Made by a program: the position numbers and the translations under genes. The notes beneath the pieces were generated by a model. It worked only from the letters and a program-made list of their open reading frames with translations. It did not search any database and was not told the DNA's origin. A DNA stretch of 64,000 bases. Source: JAJRVM01 sp041752115. GTDB taxonomy: Bacteria > Planctomycetota > Planctomycetia > Pirellulales > Pirellulaceae. Below are positions 18,251 through 27,831 of this stretch, piece by piece (the stretch's first letter is position 1; every line of letters begins with the position of its first letter). The stretch is taken from NCBI GenBank assembly GCA_041752115.1, contig JBGSHS010000051.1, forward strand, positions 1 through 64,000, written 5' to 3'.

Positions 18251-21200
18251 ATGCTCAACCATATCATCGCCTTCTGCCTGAAAAACCGGCTGCTCGTGCT
18301 GGCAGTCACCTTGGTGCTGATCCTCTACGGCAGCCGGCAGGCGGTGGAGTTGCCGATTGATGTCTTCCCCAACCTCAATCGCCCGACGGTGACGATCATG
18401 GTCGAGGCACACGGCCTGGCGCCGGAAGAGGTCGAAACGCTCGTGACCTTTCCGATCGAATCGGCGATGAACGGAGCCAGCGATGTGCGACGCGTACGGT
18501 CCGCTTCCGGCATCGGACTCTCGATTGTGTGGGTCGAGTTCGACTGGGAAACGGACATCTATGTTGACCGGCAGATCGTGGCCGAGAAGCTTCAACTTGT
18601 GCGCGAACGGCTGCCTGAAGAAGCCCGCCCGGTCATGGCGCCGATCAGTTCGATCATGGGCGAGATCTTGCTCGTCGGCATGCGGAGTACCGGCCCTACG
18701 ACATCGATGGAGTTGCGGACCGTCGCCGACTGGGAGGTCCGCCAACGCCTGCTGGCGGTAGCTGGCGTTTCTCAAGTCAGCGTGATGGGGGGCGAGTTGA
18801 AGCAATACCAGGTGCTGACTTCTCCCGAGATGCTGGCACGCCATGACGTGACGCTCGATGAGCTGACTTCCGCCGTCGAGAAATCCAACGTCGTCACGGG
18901 AGGCGGCTTCCTGCTGAGTAAGACCCATGAATCACTGATCCGTATCATCGGCCGAGCCACCACACTCGATGAGGTGGCCGACACCGTCGTCCGCGCAGGT
19001 GATCCTGTTCCCATCACGGTCCGCCAGGTGGCCGATGTACGGTATGCCGGCCCGGTGCGCCGCGGTGATGCCAGCATCGAAGGTAACCGTTCGATCATAC
19101 TGTCGGTTCAGAAGCAGCCCGGTGCAGACACGCTGGCGCTGACCGAGAAGATCGAGCGGACGCTGGCCGATATCCAGAAACGACTCCCCAGCGATGTGGT
19201 GATCTCCACCGACATCTTCAAACAGGCGGAGTTCATTGATGCCGCCATTGACAACGTCAAGGAAGCGATTCGTGACGGCGTGATCTGGGTGATCGTCGTG
19301 CTGTTCATCTTCTTATGGAATCTGCGAACCAGCTTGATCACGCTCACCGCCATTCCGCTCTCCATCATGATGACGGCCTTGGCCTTCAGCTACTTCGGGA
19401 TCTCGATCAACACAATGACGCTCGGCGGGCTGGCCGTGGCGATTGGTGAACTGGTCGACGACTCGATCGTCGACATCGAGAACATCTACCGACGTCTCAA
19501 AGAGAATTTCCACAAGGACGTGCCCGACAATCCGCTCAAGGTCATCTTTCTGGCCTCGTGCGAAGTGCGTAACAGCATTATGTATGCGACGCTGATCGTC
19601 GTGCTGGTGGTGCTTCCGCTTTTCTCTCTGGCCGGGTTGGAGGGCCGAATGTTCGCCCCCCTCGGACTGGCCTATCTGACCACCTTGCTCGCGTCGTTGG
19701 TGGTCTCACTCACCGTCACCCCGGTGCTGGCCTCCTATCTGTTGCCCCGGGCGAATTTTCTCCGCAAGGAAGGAGATCCGCTACTGCTGCGCTGGCTCAA
19801 GAGAGCGGATACCGTTTTGCTGCGGGCGACGCTTCGGCACAGCACGTTCGTGCTGGTGGCGGTCAGCGTGCTGGTGCTGGTCTCCATTTCCTGCATCGTG
19901 TGGATGGGTGGCGAATTCCTGCCTCGTTTCAACGAGGGCTCACTCACGATCGCTGCCATGGCACCGCCTGGCGTGAGCATGGAGGAGTCCAACCGGATTG
20001 CCGGCCGCGTGGAACGTATGTTGGCGGAGATCCCCGAGGTGAAACACGTATCGCGGCGCACGGGGCGTGCGGAACTGGACGAGCACGCCGAGAATGTGAA
20101 TTTCTCGGAAATCGATGTCGGGCTAATCCAGCCAGAGCGGCCCAAGCCGGGGATCCACTTCGCCGTCCTCCGCGCGATTCCCGGATTGCACGGCTGGGGC
20201 GTCGACGTGGTCGGCCGGCCACGCGACGAGGTCATGGCCGAGATACGCGATGTCGTCCGAGAGGTGCCCGGGGTAAAGGTGAACCTCGGCCAGCCCATTT
20301 CTCACCGGCTCGATCACATGATGTCCGGCATTCGCTCGCAAATTGCCGTGAAGCTGTACGGTCGCGATATCGAGGAACTGCGCGACCGCGGCCAGGACAT
20401 CGCCGAGGTCATGACCGCAGTTCCCGGCGTGGTCGATCTGCAGATTGAGCCGCAGGTGGATATCCCTCAGGTGCGCGTGACGATTCGCCGTCAACAAGCC
20501 GCTCGCTACGGGCTCGCTCCAGCCGACGTAGCCAAAGCTCTCGAGACCGCTCTCCAAGGCCGCACCGTCTCTCAGGTACTGGAAAATCAACGCGTGTTCG
20601 ATCTGGTCGTGTGGTTTGACGAAAAGGCCCGCCACAATATCGACGCGATTCGCTCCACCTTGATCAGCACTCCCGACGGGTCGCGCGTCGCGCTCGGGAC
20701 GGTGGCCGACGTGGTGGCGACACAGGGCCCAAACACCATTAACCGGGAAAACGTCCGGCGACGCATCGTCATGCAATGCAATACGTCCGGCCGCGATCTG
20801 GTGAGCGTGGTTCAGGACATCCAGCGTGCAGTCGACGAAAAGATCAAGCCGATTCTCAAGGATGGTTATGAGGTCGAATATGGCGGTCAGTTCGAGGCCC
20901 GCCAGGACGCCAATCGGCGACTGCTTCTGTTGGGCAGCTTTGCCATCGCCGGCGTTTTCCTGCTGCTCTACCAATGCCTCGCCTCGTGGCGAGCGGCCAT
21001 CCAGGTGATGGTGAACATCCCGCTGGCCGCCATGGGGTCGATCATCGCGCTCTTGCTGGTCAACCGCCCAAGTCCCGATGCGCTGGCAGCTGTCTCGTGG
21101 TGGGAGGTCCCGGGAATGTGGGTGGGATCATCCGTCCTTTCCGTAGCCCATTGGGTCGGTTTTATTACCCTGATCGGCATCGTCAGCCGCAACGGCATCA

Positions 21201-21556
21201 TGATGATCTCGCATTACATCCATCTGATGAAGTACGAGGGCGAAGTGTTCGGCCAGCCGATGATCATCCGCGGCAGCCTGGAACGGCTCGCTCCCGTGCT
21301 CATGACGACCCTGACCACGATCATCGGCCTGGTGCCGCTGGCACTGGGAGCTGGTCAAACGGGCAAGGAGATCCTGCATCCCCTGGCAATTGTAGTCATC
21401 GGCGGCCTGCTCAGTTCCACCCTACTGGATCAGATCGTCACCCCTGCCCTATTCTACAAGTTCGGCGGAAAGATCTACCTGGATTCCGGTGGCGAGGATG
21501 ACGCTGAGATCAGCGGCCCTTCCGCTCCCTTGCATCTGGCCAGGCAGTTTCCATAA
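18251..21556 (+). CDS. CusA/CzcA-family heavy-metal RND efflux pump
   Basis: Inner-membrane proton-driven pump of 1101 residues, a little longer than usual. Near the N-terminus: CLKNRLLVLAVTLVLILYGS, then LPIDVFPNLNRPTVTIMVEA. TM4 carries the HME-RND proton-relay motif AIGELVDDSIVDIENIYRR. The second half repeats the fold, ending GIVSRNGIMMISHYIHLMKY and LVPLALGAGQTGKEILHPLA. The signature separates metal pumps (CusA, CzcA) from drug pumps. The metal (Cu/Ag against Co/Zn/Cd) cannot be decided from the motifs I checked. It lies 51 bp after the adaptor, and its TAA shares a base with the ATG of the CDF gene. Confidence 0.95.
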   Translation: MLNHIIAFCLKNRLLVLAVTLVLILYGSRQAVELPIDVFPNLNRPTVTIMVEAHGLAPEEVETLVTFPIESAMNGASDVRRVRSASGIGLSIVWVEFDWETDIYVDRQIVAEKLQLVRERLPEEARPVMAPISSIMGEILLVGMRSTGPTTSMELRTVADWEVRQRLLAVAGVSQVSVMGGELKQYQVLTSPEMLARHDVTLDELTSAVEKSNVVTGGGFLLSKTHESLIRIIGRATTLDEVADTVVRAGDPVPITVRQVADVRYAGPVRRGDASIEGNRSIILSVQKQPGADTLALTEKIERTLADIQKRLPSDVVISTDIFKQAEFIDAAIDNVKEAIRDGVIWVIVVLFIFLWNLRTSLITLTAIPLSIMMTALAFSYFGISINTMTLGGLAVAIGELVDDSIVDIENIYRRLKENFHKDVPDNPLKVIFLASCEVRNSIMYATLIVVLVVLPLFSLAGLEGRMFAPLGLAYLTTLLASLVVSLTVTPVLASYLLPRANFLRKEGDPLLLRWLKRADTVLLRATLRHSTFVLVAVSVLVLVSISCIVWMGGEFLPRFNEGSLTIAAMAPPGVSMEESNRIAGRVERMLAEIPEVKHVSRRTGRAELDEHAENVNFSEIDVGLIQPERPKPGIHFAVLRAIPGLHGWGVDVVGRPRDEVMAEIRDVVREVPGVKVNLGQPISHRLDHMMSGIRSQIAVKLYGRDIEELRDRGQDIAEVMTAVPGVVDLQIEPQVDIPQVRVTIRRQQAARYGLAPADVAKALETALQGRTVSQVLENQRVFDLVVWFDEKARHNIDAIRSTLISTPDGSRVALGTVADVVATQGPNTINRENVRRRIVMQCNTSGRDLVSVVQDIQRAVDEKIKPILKDGYEVEYGGQFEARQDANRRLLLLGSFAIAGVFLLLYQCLASWRAAIQVMVNIPLAAMGSIIALLLVNRPSPDALAAVSWWEVPGMWVGSSVLSVAHWVGFITLIGIVSRNGIMMISHYIHLMKYEGEVFGQPMIIRGSLERLAPVLMTTLTTIIGLVPLALGAGQTGKEILHPLAIVVIGGLLSSTLLDQIVTPALFYKFGGKIYLDSGGEDDAEISGPSAPLHLARQFP

Positions 21557-22572
21557 TGCACCTACCGCATGGGACAAGGAACAACCTCGTGGAACCCTGG
21601 GAACACGATCACACGTTCGGTCAGGACGAGAAGAAACCTGGGGAAACTCGTACACTGATCGTCGTCCTGTTGACGGCTGCTACGATGATCCTGGAGATTG
21701 TCGCAGGAATCATCTACGGCTCGATGGCACTGTTAGCCGACGGCCTTCACATGGCATCTCATGCTACGGCGTTGGCCATTGCGATGGTGGCTTACGTCTA
21801 CGCCCGGAGATTCGCGCGCGATGAGCGGTTCGTGTTCGGGACGGGAAAGGTCAATTCGTTAGCTGGCTACACAGGAGCCGTGTTGCTGGCACTGTTCGCG
21901 TTGCTGATGGCCTGGGAAAGTGTGGAACGACTGGTCGTCCCGGTGCCCATCGCCTTCAATCAGGCGATCTTGGTAGCCGTCGTCGGACTGTTGGTCAACG
22001 GACTGTCCGTCTGGATCCTGGGAATCGAAGCTCACCACGAGCATGAGCAGGAGCACGAGCACGAGCACGAGCAGGAGCACGAGCACGAGCAGGAGCAGGA
22101 GCAGGAGCAGGAGCACGATGCGATGCGTGACGGACGGAGCCACCATCACGAGCATGACCACAACCTTCGTTCCGCCTATCTGCACGTCATGGCCGACGCA
22201 CTCACGTCCCTGCTGGCGATTGTCGCGCTCTTGGCCGGGAAGTACCTGAGGTGGAACTGGCTGGACCCCATGATGGGAATCATCGGAGCGGCGCTCGTTG
22301 CCCGTTGGTCAGCCGGACTGCTGAGAATCACCGGTGGCGCGCTGCTTGATCGGCGAGGTCCGGATGAACTTCGTGAATCGATTCGTCAATGCGTCGAAAT
22401 GTCAGGTGATGAAGTCGTCGACTTGCATCTGTGGGCCATCGCGCCGGGCAAGTACAGCCTCATCCTGTCGGTCGTCAGTGCAGATCCCAGGTCGCCAGCG
22501 GATTATCGCGAGCGGTTACTCCGTGTGGGCCAGTTCGCCCATGTCACGATCGAAGTGTGGCCGGCGTCGTGA
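21556..22572 (+). CDS. dmeF: DmeF-like CDF cation exporter with a His/Glu repeat loop
   Basis: Cation diffusion facilitator of 338 residues in the inner membrane, predicted to export Co2+/Ni2+/Zn2+ by proton antiport. TM2 carries LLADGLHMASHATALAIAM and TM5 HVMADALTSLLAIVALLAG, the paired metal-site motifs of the DmeF group. KYLRWNWLDPMMGIIGAALV follows in TM6. The TM4-TM5 loop (about residues 160-200) is a run of HEQEHEHEHEQ-type repeats encoded by tandem GAGCACGAGCAG units, which is length-variable in relatives. Its start overlaps the RND gene stop by one base, so translation is coupled. Confidence 0.92.
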   Translation: MHLPHGTRNNLVEPWEHDHTFGQDEKKPGETRTLIVVLLTAATMILEIVAGIIYGSMALLADGLHMASHATALAIAMVAYVYARRFARDERFVFGTGKVNSLAGYTGAVLLALFALLMAWESVERLVVPVPIAFNQAILVAVVGLLVNGLSVWILGIEAHHEHEQEHEHEHEQEHEHEQEQEQEQEHDAMRDGRSHHHEHDHNLRSAYLHVMADALTSLLAIVALLAGKYLRWNWLDPMMGIIGAALVARWSAGLLRITGGALLDRRGPDELRESIRQCVEMSGDEVVDLHLWAIAPGKYSLILSVVSADPRSPADYRERLLRVGQFAHVTIEVWPAS

Positions 22573-22633
22573 GCAGTTTTTCCGCAGATGGGTGGCTAGT
22601 GGCTGCAATGCAATGGAACGGCACAGAACCGGC

Positions 22634-22882
22634 GCATGTCATCAACTAGGGTGGCGGTCCGTGGTCATCGAGCAGCACGCTCGGCTGTCGGTCATGCTAA
22701 GCCATCTCCACGCGGGGTTGCGTGCCGAGGCGGACACGGCACCGCTGGAGATCGCGTTTTGCGATCAGAACAACCTCGCGCATTTGCTGCGACGGGGACG
22801 CGACTGGAGCACGGGGTTCTACGTCGGCACGTTCGGCGAGTACTCGATGCAGGCGATGCGGAATCGTTCGGCGGCGCCGTAG
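22634..22882 (+). pseudogene. 3' fragment of an unknown gene (copy 2 of the 232-420 block)
   Basis: The frame ending at 22882 reads VVIEQHARLSVMLSHLHAGL, then a conserved-looking stretch with IAFCDQNNLAHLLRRGRDWS and TGFYVGTFGEYSMQAM. It is open and coding-like but has no convincing start: codons before about 22650 are the out-of-frame end of the dmeF gene. The copy at 232-420 is frameshifted. I do not recognise the family. It is best treated as a gene end that was carried by duplication. Confidence 0.5.
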
Positions 22883-23000
22883 CTCACCATCTGACGCGCC
22901 CACGAGCAGAGCTCGCGGGGGGCGGGAACGTAACGGGCGAGGCGGCGCCGTAGCTCACCATCTGACGCGCCCACGAGCAGAGCTCGCGGGGGGCGGGAAA
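22873..23000. repeat. two copies of the 70-bp-period repeat (as at 421-544)
   Basis: Units GCGCCGTAGCTCACCATCTG followed by ACGCGCCCACGAGCAGAGCT and CGCGGGGGGCGGG begin near 22873 and 22945 (period 72 here because of two extra G/C). They match 421-544 and directly abut the stop codon of the gene fragment before them. Confidence 0.85.
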
Positions 23001-23076
23001 GGTGAAGAAGGGAGTCTGCCTCAATCCTGTTCGGTACTGCATGTGCTATGGCGTTTTCTATGACAGACGCGCTGTC

Positions 23077-23434
23077 GGGGCAACGGAGTCTGCCTCCGTT
23101 ATAGCAGCCTGGACACATTCCACAGTTGCCTATCCAGCCGAAACTGAGGCAGACTCCGTTCTTCGAATGGCGCGCGTCCGACGCCATTTCTTTGCGCCTT
23201 TGCGTGAGATTCGAAAGAGCATCAACCAGCGATGCGGCATTTCATCGGCCGGGTTAGCCGTATGCCACGAGCGGATGGCCGACGAAGCACCCCAGCGGAT
23301 CGCAACTCGGAAAGATCTCACGGGGCCACGGAGGTCACAGAGAAGAGTAAGAGTGGCCAGAAACTTCTTCGCAGGTCCTGCCCACTTCCTCCGCCCCCAC
23401 ACTCCGTGCCTCTGTGCCTCTGTGAGTGACAGAT
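23077..23434. repeat. dispersed repeat, copy 2 (matches 11033-11403)
   Basis: Same order as at 11.0 kb: the inverted-terminal element (GGAGTCTGCCTCCGTTATAG ... GAGGCAGACTCCGTTCTTCG), TTTCTTTGCGCC, the segment with GCGATGCGGCATTTCATCGG, and the 'CTCTGTGCCTCTGTGAGTG' end. A second short GGAGGCAGACTTCG / CAGACTCCG pair sits at 23448-23478. No common protein frame is seen. Confidence 0.85.
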
Positions 23435-23597
23435 GTCCCTTCGAAACGGAGGCAGACTTCGTTCTTCAGACTCCGTTTTTCAGATCGCGCACGGTCCTTC
23501 ACACCGACCTGCCTGGCTGCGGCTGTCGCAAGTAGTAACGTCATCCCGCTGGTCACGTCGATCGAGAGAGTCGGGCGGAGATGGACTCTTGGAGAAC

Positions 23598-24050
23598 GTG
23601 TTCCGGACAGTCGCACTGTTTATGGCCACGGCGATTACCGAGCTCGTTGGCTGCTACCTCCCGTATCTGTGGCTAAGCAAGGACAGTTCGCCGTGGTTGA
23701 TGGCGCCGGCGGCGATCAGCCTGGGCATTTTCGCCTGACTGCTGACGCTTCACCCGGCGGCATCCGGTCGGATCTATGCTGCCGATGGTGGCGTGTACGT
23801 GGCGATGGCCGTATTGTGGCTGTGGGTGATCGACGGCGTTCGGCCGAGTCGTTGGGGCCTTGTGGGAGCGACGATTACCCTGATTGGAATGGCGATCATC
23901 ATGCTCGCCCCGCATCATCGATTTCTGCCGAGTCGAGTTCAACAAGCGTCACCGACAGATGAGTCTGTTCACGGTCGAACCACCTTGATGTCAACCTGCC
24001 GATGCGGATGGAGATGGTCGGTATCGCTGAGCTACAAGATCCCTGGTTGA
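23598..24050 (+). pseudogene. ynfA: ynfA/UPF0060 membrane protein, broken copy 2
   Basis: GTG at 23598 starts VFRTVALFMATAITELVGCY, the expected YnfA beginning; the frame continues through ISLGIFA, hits a TGA at 23736-23738, and resumes in the same frame with LLTLHPAASGRIYAADGGVY, LWLWVIDGVRPSRW and GMAIIMLAP. The TGA corresponds to TGG in copy 1, so a single G-to-A change killed an otherwise full-length gene. Past the usual end the frame reads on to 24050 with no family match. The block starts (23513) with the last codons of the LamG gene, showing that it was copied from the 14.3 kb locus or from a common source. Confidence 0.85.
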
Positions 24051-24169
24051 CGGCGGCCAACTGAATGGTAAACAGCATAGAGTGGCACGCCGCCGGAATG
24101 TGGATCGGCGTTGCCGATCGTCCGGCGTAGAATTCGGCGCTCAAGACACCATACCCCGCTGGCTCACTT

Positions 24170-25411
24170 ATGTTTCACGTTTCGTCCGTACTCCTGACCA
24201 TTGTTCTGATTCTGGTCTGTCCATTGAATTGCATGGCCAGAGTTGACGGTACGAGTGCGCCGTCCGGTCGGAAGGCGACGTGGCCGTGTTGGTGCCATGG
24301 GTCGTCCGAGCAAGCTCCTCTGCCAAACAGCGGCCCGATTGCGCCACAGGAAGAATCCGGGGGCGGGAATTGCCTCTGCCACGGGGCGGTCGTTGAAACC
24401 ACCAGCACACCGGTCGAGCTGAGTGACGTGCACAGTGATCCGCCTGACCTCGCGGTGGGACGGGAGATCGCCTTCGAGCAGAAGCAGTGGCAGATCAATG
24501 GGCACTTTTCTGCCGGTGGAGCGGCCTTTGAATCGGAGATCTGGTGCCGACTCCCTGACCTCCAGCAGTCGCTCAAACGCCAGGACGTCAACGGGGCGCC
24601 CCCTCAGCAACTGCGGCAGGCTCGCGATCTGACGCTCCGGTCAGGCAGTTGGGAACAATTCCAGTCGCTGCGCGACGCCGGCATCGTGGGAAGAAATGTG
24701 GCGACGCGAAGGGGTTTGAAGTTGGGCGACCAGTTCTCGATCGGGGACCTTTCCATCAAGGTCGCTGGAATCCTCTCATCGCCAGTGCCCGCGGAAAGGA
24801 ACTTGATCTACACGAGTCTCGAATTTCTGCAGTACACACATGGTCTGGACGCCGCCGGACTGGTGACCCAGCACGAAGTATACCTCACGCCGAACGCCAA
24901 TCCGGACGAAGTCGCTGCGGCGATCGACCAGACGCTTCGGGCCGGACCCGTGGCCACGACGACGCGACAGAAAGGAGCGTTCCAGACCAGCACACTCTCC
25001 GACTTGGTCGATCTGATCGGGTTCGCGCACTGGCTGGGCTACGCATGCGTCAGCCTCGTGCTCTCGCTCGTCGCCACCACAACCGTCATGTCGGTTCAAG
25101 ACCGGATCAAAGAACACGCCGTCCTGCAGACCTTGGGCCTTCGTCCGGCACGTGTGTTCCGCATCGTGGTGGCCGAAAGTCTGTTGCTCTGTTTCATCGG
25201 TGGGATTGTCGGCACGATGGTGGCGCTGGCCATTCTCCGTTTCGGCGGCTTGGCTGTCGCAGCAGAGGGCGTTACCATCGCCTTTCGACCGTCGCTTCAA
25301 CTGATCGTCCTCGGCGCTGTTGTCTCGGCGCTGGTCGGCCTCGCTGCCAGTTTCATACCGGCCTACCACGCCGCACGGGCGCCGATCGTCAATTCCCTGC
25401 GCCAAGCGTAG
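24170..25411 (+). pseudogene. in-frame chimera: secreted peptide leader fused to pieces of two MacB/FtsX-type permeases
   Basis: One open frame (413 codons) made of unlike parts. Residues 1-75: signal peptide plus a Cys/His-rich segment (WPCWCHG, NCLCHGA), like small secreted proteins beside planctomycete ABC exporters. Residues 95-150: AVGREIAFEQKQWQINGHFS and ESEIWCRLPDLQQSLKRQDV, the internal part of a permease periplasmic domain. Residues 165-413: GIVGRNVATRRGLKLGDQFS through VVATTTV-type helices to the normal permease end (GLAASFIPAYHAARAP, SLRQA). The first transmembrane helix of a permease and the ATPase gene are missing. Internal deletions that happened to stay in frame explain this best. 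A functional novel protein cannot be excluded. Confidence 0.6.
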
Positions 25412-25537
25412 CTGAGTTGTGAAAGACAGACACTTCCCTCCGGACTTGCCCAGCACAAGGAAATGGCCCTCAAGCAGAAATGGTCGGCGGAGGGCCAACT
25501 GGGGCTGCCAACGGACCGGGTTGTTAGGACCGGGTTG

Positions 25538-25954
25538 TTAGACGCTGCCGTGTATCACCGAATATTCACGCCGGATTCCATGTGCGTCGCTATCAGGAGG
25601 TGGCCTGACGTGTCCGCGGAGCTCGATTTTCTCGGGAATGCCGACCAGCGATGGCACTAGTTCCTCTAGTTTTTCTTTCGAGAGAGCTGGCAGTTCCGCC
25701 ATGTCGCCGGCCAAGGGAATGACGGCTCCGAGGCCCGAGGGGTCGTTGCAACTGACGCCGGCGGTGGCCGTGGCGCGCCGTCGGACGCCCGAATTCGAAT
25801 CCGTCTGCGCGGACTTCTAGTCGGCCTTGGGTGTGATGGCCTCCTCGGAGTGCTCGCCGGCTTCGGATGGCATCAGGGCTCCGCCGGACGAGTACAGCTG
25901 ACGCGGATCGCGGAAACCGTCCAGCAACCGGGCACCGCGGCGTGGGGGATACCG
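25538..25954 (-). pseudogene. unknown coding remnant interrupted by one amber codon
   Basis: On the minus strand one frame is open from 25954 to a TAA at 25538, except for a TAG at 25819-25817. Before the TAG: GARLLDGFRDPRQLYSSGGA, then LMPSEAGEHSEEAITPKAD. After it: TATAGVSCNDPSGLGAVIPL and AGDMAELPALSKEKLEELVP, a coding-like Glu/Leu/Pro-rich end. There is no start codon at the upstream edge (a TGA precedes), so this is a 3' fragment. The family is not recognised. Confidence 0.4.
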
Positions 25955-26163
25955 TCAGCGCGCCGCTCAATTCACACCTTTCATCTGACAATTCACTCGT
26001 GACAAGCGGAAGTTGAACTTGGCCGGCGGGGTGACCGAGTGTAGCGTGGACAGGCGGCAAATTCGTACTCGCGTTACCGTCACACATGCCGCGCGGTACA
26101 CTGGAGGCCTGACTGGGCGAAGTAAGGTTGCCCGGCCAGTGATGCAACCACCAGGGTGATGCC

Positions 26164-27831
26164 ATGACGCAAGTTGAACAGGGATACCAAGCGACGCCAA
26201 ATGCCGGGGACCGAGCAGGCAGGCGTGCGCGTTGGCTGGCATTGGCCGCCGCACTGCTCGGTTGGTTGTTCGACGGCGCGGAGATGGGTTTGTTTTCCAT
26301 GGTCGGTCGACCCGCGGTTAAAGACCTGCTGACCGCCGCCAGAGAACCGAGCCTTGACAGCGCCCTCAACGGACCGACCGGTCTCGCCGTCAAGGAAGTG
26401 GTGGCGACGGCCAGTGAAGCCGAGATCGGCCTGTGGTTCGGCATCATCACGGCTGGATTTCTTGTCGGTGCAGCAACCGGAGGCGTGTTGTTCGGCTGGC
26501 TGGGTGATCGGATTGGTCGAGTCCGCGCCATGACGTTAAGCGTGTTGACGTATGCGATCTTCACAGGCTTGTGCGGTTTGGCCACCGCTGCCTGGCAGGT
26601 CGGCGCGTTACGGTTCATTTCTGCACTCGGCATGGGCGGTGAATGGTCGCTGGGGGTGGCACTGGTCATGGAAGTGTGGCCCAACCGTTCGCGTGCTTTC
26701 ATGGCCGGACTGATCGGCGCGGCGGCCAATGTCGGCTACTTGCTGGTAGGGTTTGTCGGGCTGGCACTCGCGTCTGTCTTGAGCGAAATGGAGGGTTGGC
26801 TACTAGCGATAGGTTTGTCCGAGTCGATCGTCGACCGCCTCGTGGCTAACAGCGGTTGGCGATTGATGATGCTTGCGGGCACCTTGCCAGCGCTGCTGAC
26901 CTTCTTCATCCGCATGTTCGTGCCTGAATCGCGGCGTTGGCGCGAGGAGGAATCGCGCGGCGCTACGGTGCATTGGTCTCCCATTGATCTGCTGGGAATC
27001 GTCGTCGGTCTGGCCGGCGCGGCGCTTATTATGTTTCTCTGGGTCCCGCGTGCGGACGAACCGAGCCAGTTCTCGCTGGCGACACAGATCCTCGGCACGC
27101 TCGTCGGGTTAGCAATTGTCACGATCGGGTATGCATATCCACTGGTGCGATACCTGCAGCGTCAGACGCAGTCCGATGGCACACTACAGCGGTGGCAACC
27201 GACCTTGCGACGCATGCTGATGGGAGCCGTACTCAGCGGCGTGGCGCTCCTGGGCACCTGGGGCTCGACGCAGTGGGCGCCGACGTGGGCCGACAAACTG
27301 ACTGAAGCCGACACCAAGGCCGGCGTGATCTGGCACGCTCGAGAATACATGCAGATTGCACTCGCCGCCGGTGCCATTGTGGGCACGATTACCGCCGCGC
27401 TCGTTGGCGGCTGGTGGGGCCGCCGCCCCACCTATTGCCTGCTCTGCTTGCTCTCACTGGTTTCAGTGTATGTCCTGTATGTCACCAATCACAGCTACGG
27501 ATGGCAAATGCTGATGTGGACTGCCGTGGCCGGTGCGACGACAGCTGCCTTCTATGGCTGGCTGCCGTTATACCTGCCTGAGCTGTTCCGCACGAACGTG
27601 CGTGCCACCGGACAGGGATTCGGCTTCAACTTCGGTCGCATTCTCGCGGCCATCGGCGCTTTGCAGACAGGGAATCTGATGCGTCAGTTCCAGGACGGAG
27701 TCACCGTGGCAGGCATCCATCTGCCCGCAGGTTATCCCTCAGCCTGCACGGTCATGAGCCTCATCTATTTCGTCGGTGCCCTGTTCATCTGGTTCTGTCC
27801 CGAAACAAAAGGCAAGCCGCTGCCGGATTGA
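26164..27831 (+). CDS. MFS transporter, metabolite:H+ symporter type
   Basis: A 555-residue major facilitator with 12 hydrophobic helices. Family motifs: the loop 2-3 signature GWLGDRIGRVRAM, the central RRPTYCLLCL counterpart after helix 8, and LGMGGEWSLGVALVMEVWP in TM5, which groups it with the sialate/aromatic-acid/sugar:H+ symporters. Two insertions of 30-40 residues (after TM1 and after TM5) make it longer than usual (about 430-450). It stands alone, with GGTGATGCC before the ATG. The substrate cannot be told from sequence. Confidence 0.85.
   Translation: MTQVEQGYQATPNAGDRAGRRARWLALAAALLGWLFDGAEMGLFSMVGRPAVKDLLTAAREPSLDSALNGPTGLAVKEVVATASEAEIGLWFGIITAGFLVGAATGGVLFGWLGDRIGRVRAMTLSVLTYAIFTGLCGLATAAWQVGALRFISALGMGGEWSLGVALVMEVWPNRSRAFMAGLIGAAANVGYLLVGFVGLALASVLSEMEGWLLAIGLSESIVDRLVANSGWRLMMLAGTLPALLTFFIRMFVPESRRWREEESRGATVHWSPIDLLGIVVGLAGAALIMFLWVPRADEPSQFSLATQILGTLVGLAIVTIGYAYPLVRYLQRQTQSDGTLQRWQPTLRRMLMGAVLSGVALLGTWGSTQWAPTWADKLTEADTKAGVIWHAREYMQIALAAGAIVGTITAALVGGWWGRRPTYCLLCLLSLVSVYVLYVTNHSYGWQMLMWTAVAGATTAAFYGWLPLYLPELFRTNVRATGQGFGFNFGRILAAIGALQTGNLMRQFQDGVTVAGIHLPAGYPSACTVMSLIYFVGALFIWFCPETKGKPLPD

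Noticed and set aside
17015..18928. Long minus-strand open frame (637 codons) opposite the RND adaptor and pump
   Set aside because: It is antisense to well-supported plus-strand domains, rich in His/Arg/Gln/Asp as expected from the complement of GC-rich codons, and has no family features.
20123..20974. Minus-strand open frame (283 codons) inside the RND pump gene
   Set aside because: Complement of the conserved pump domain; no ribosome site or family motif.
25593..26729. Minus-strand open frame (378 codons) overlapping the MFS transporter start
   Set aside because: Its first part is the complement of clear transporter codons, and its remainder crosses the remnant at 25.5-25.95 kb in a different frame.
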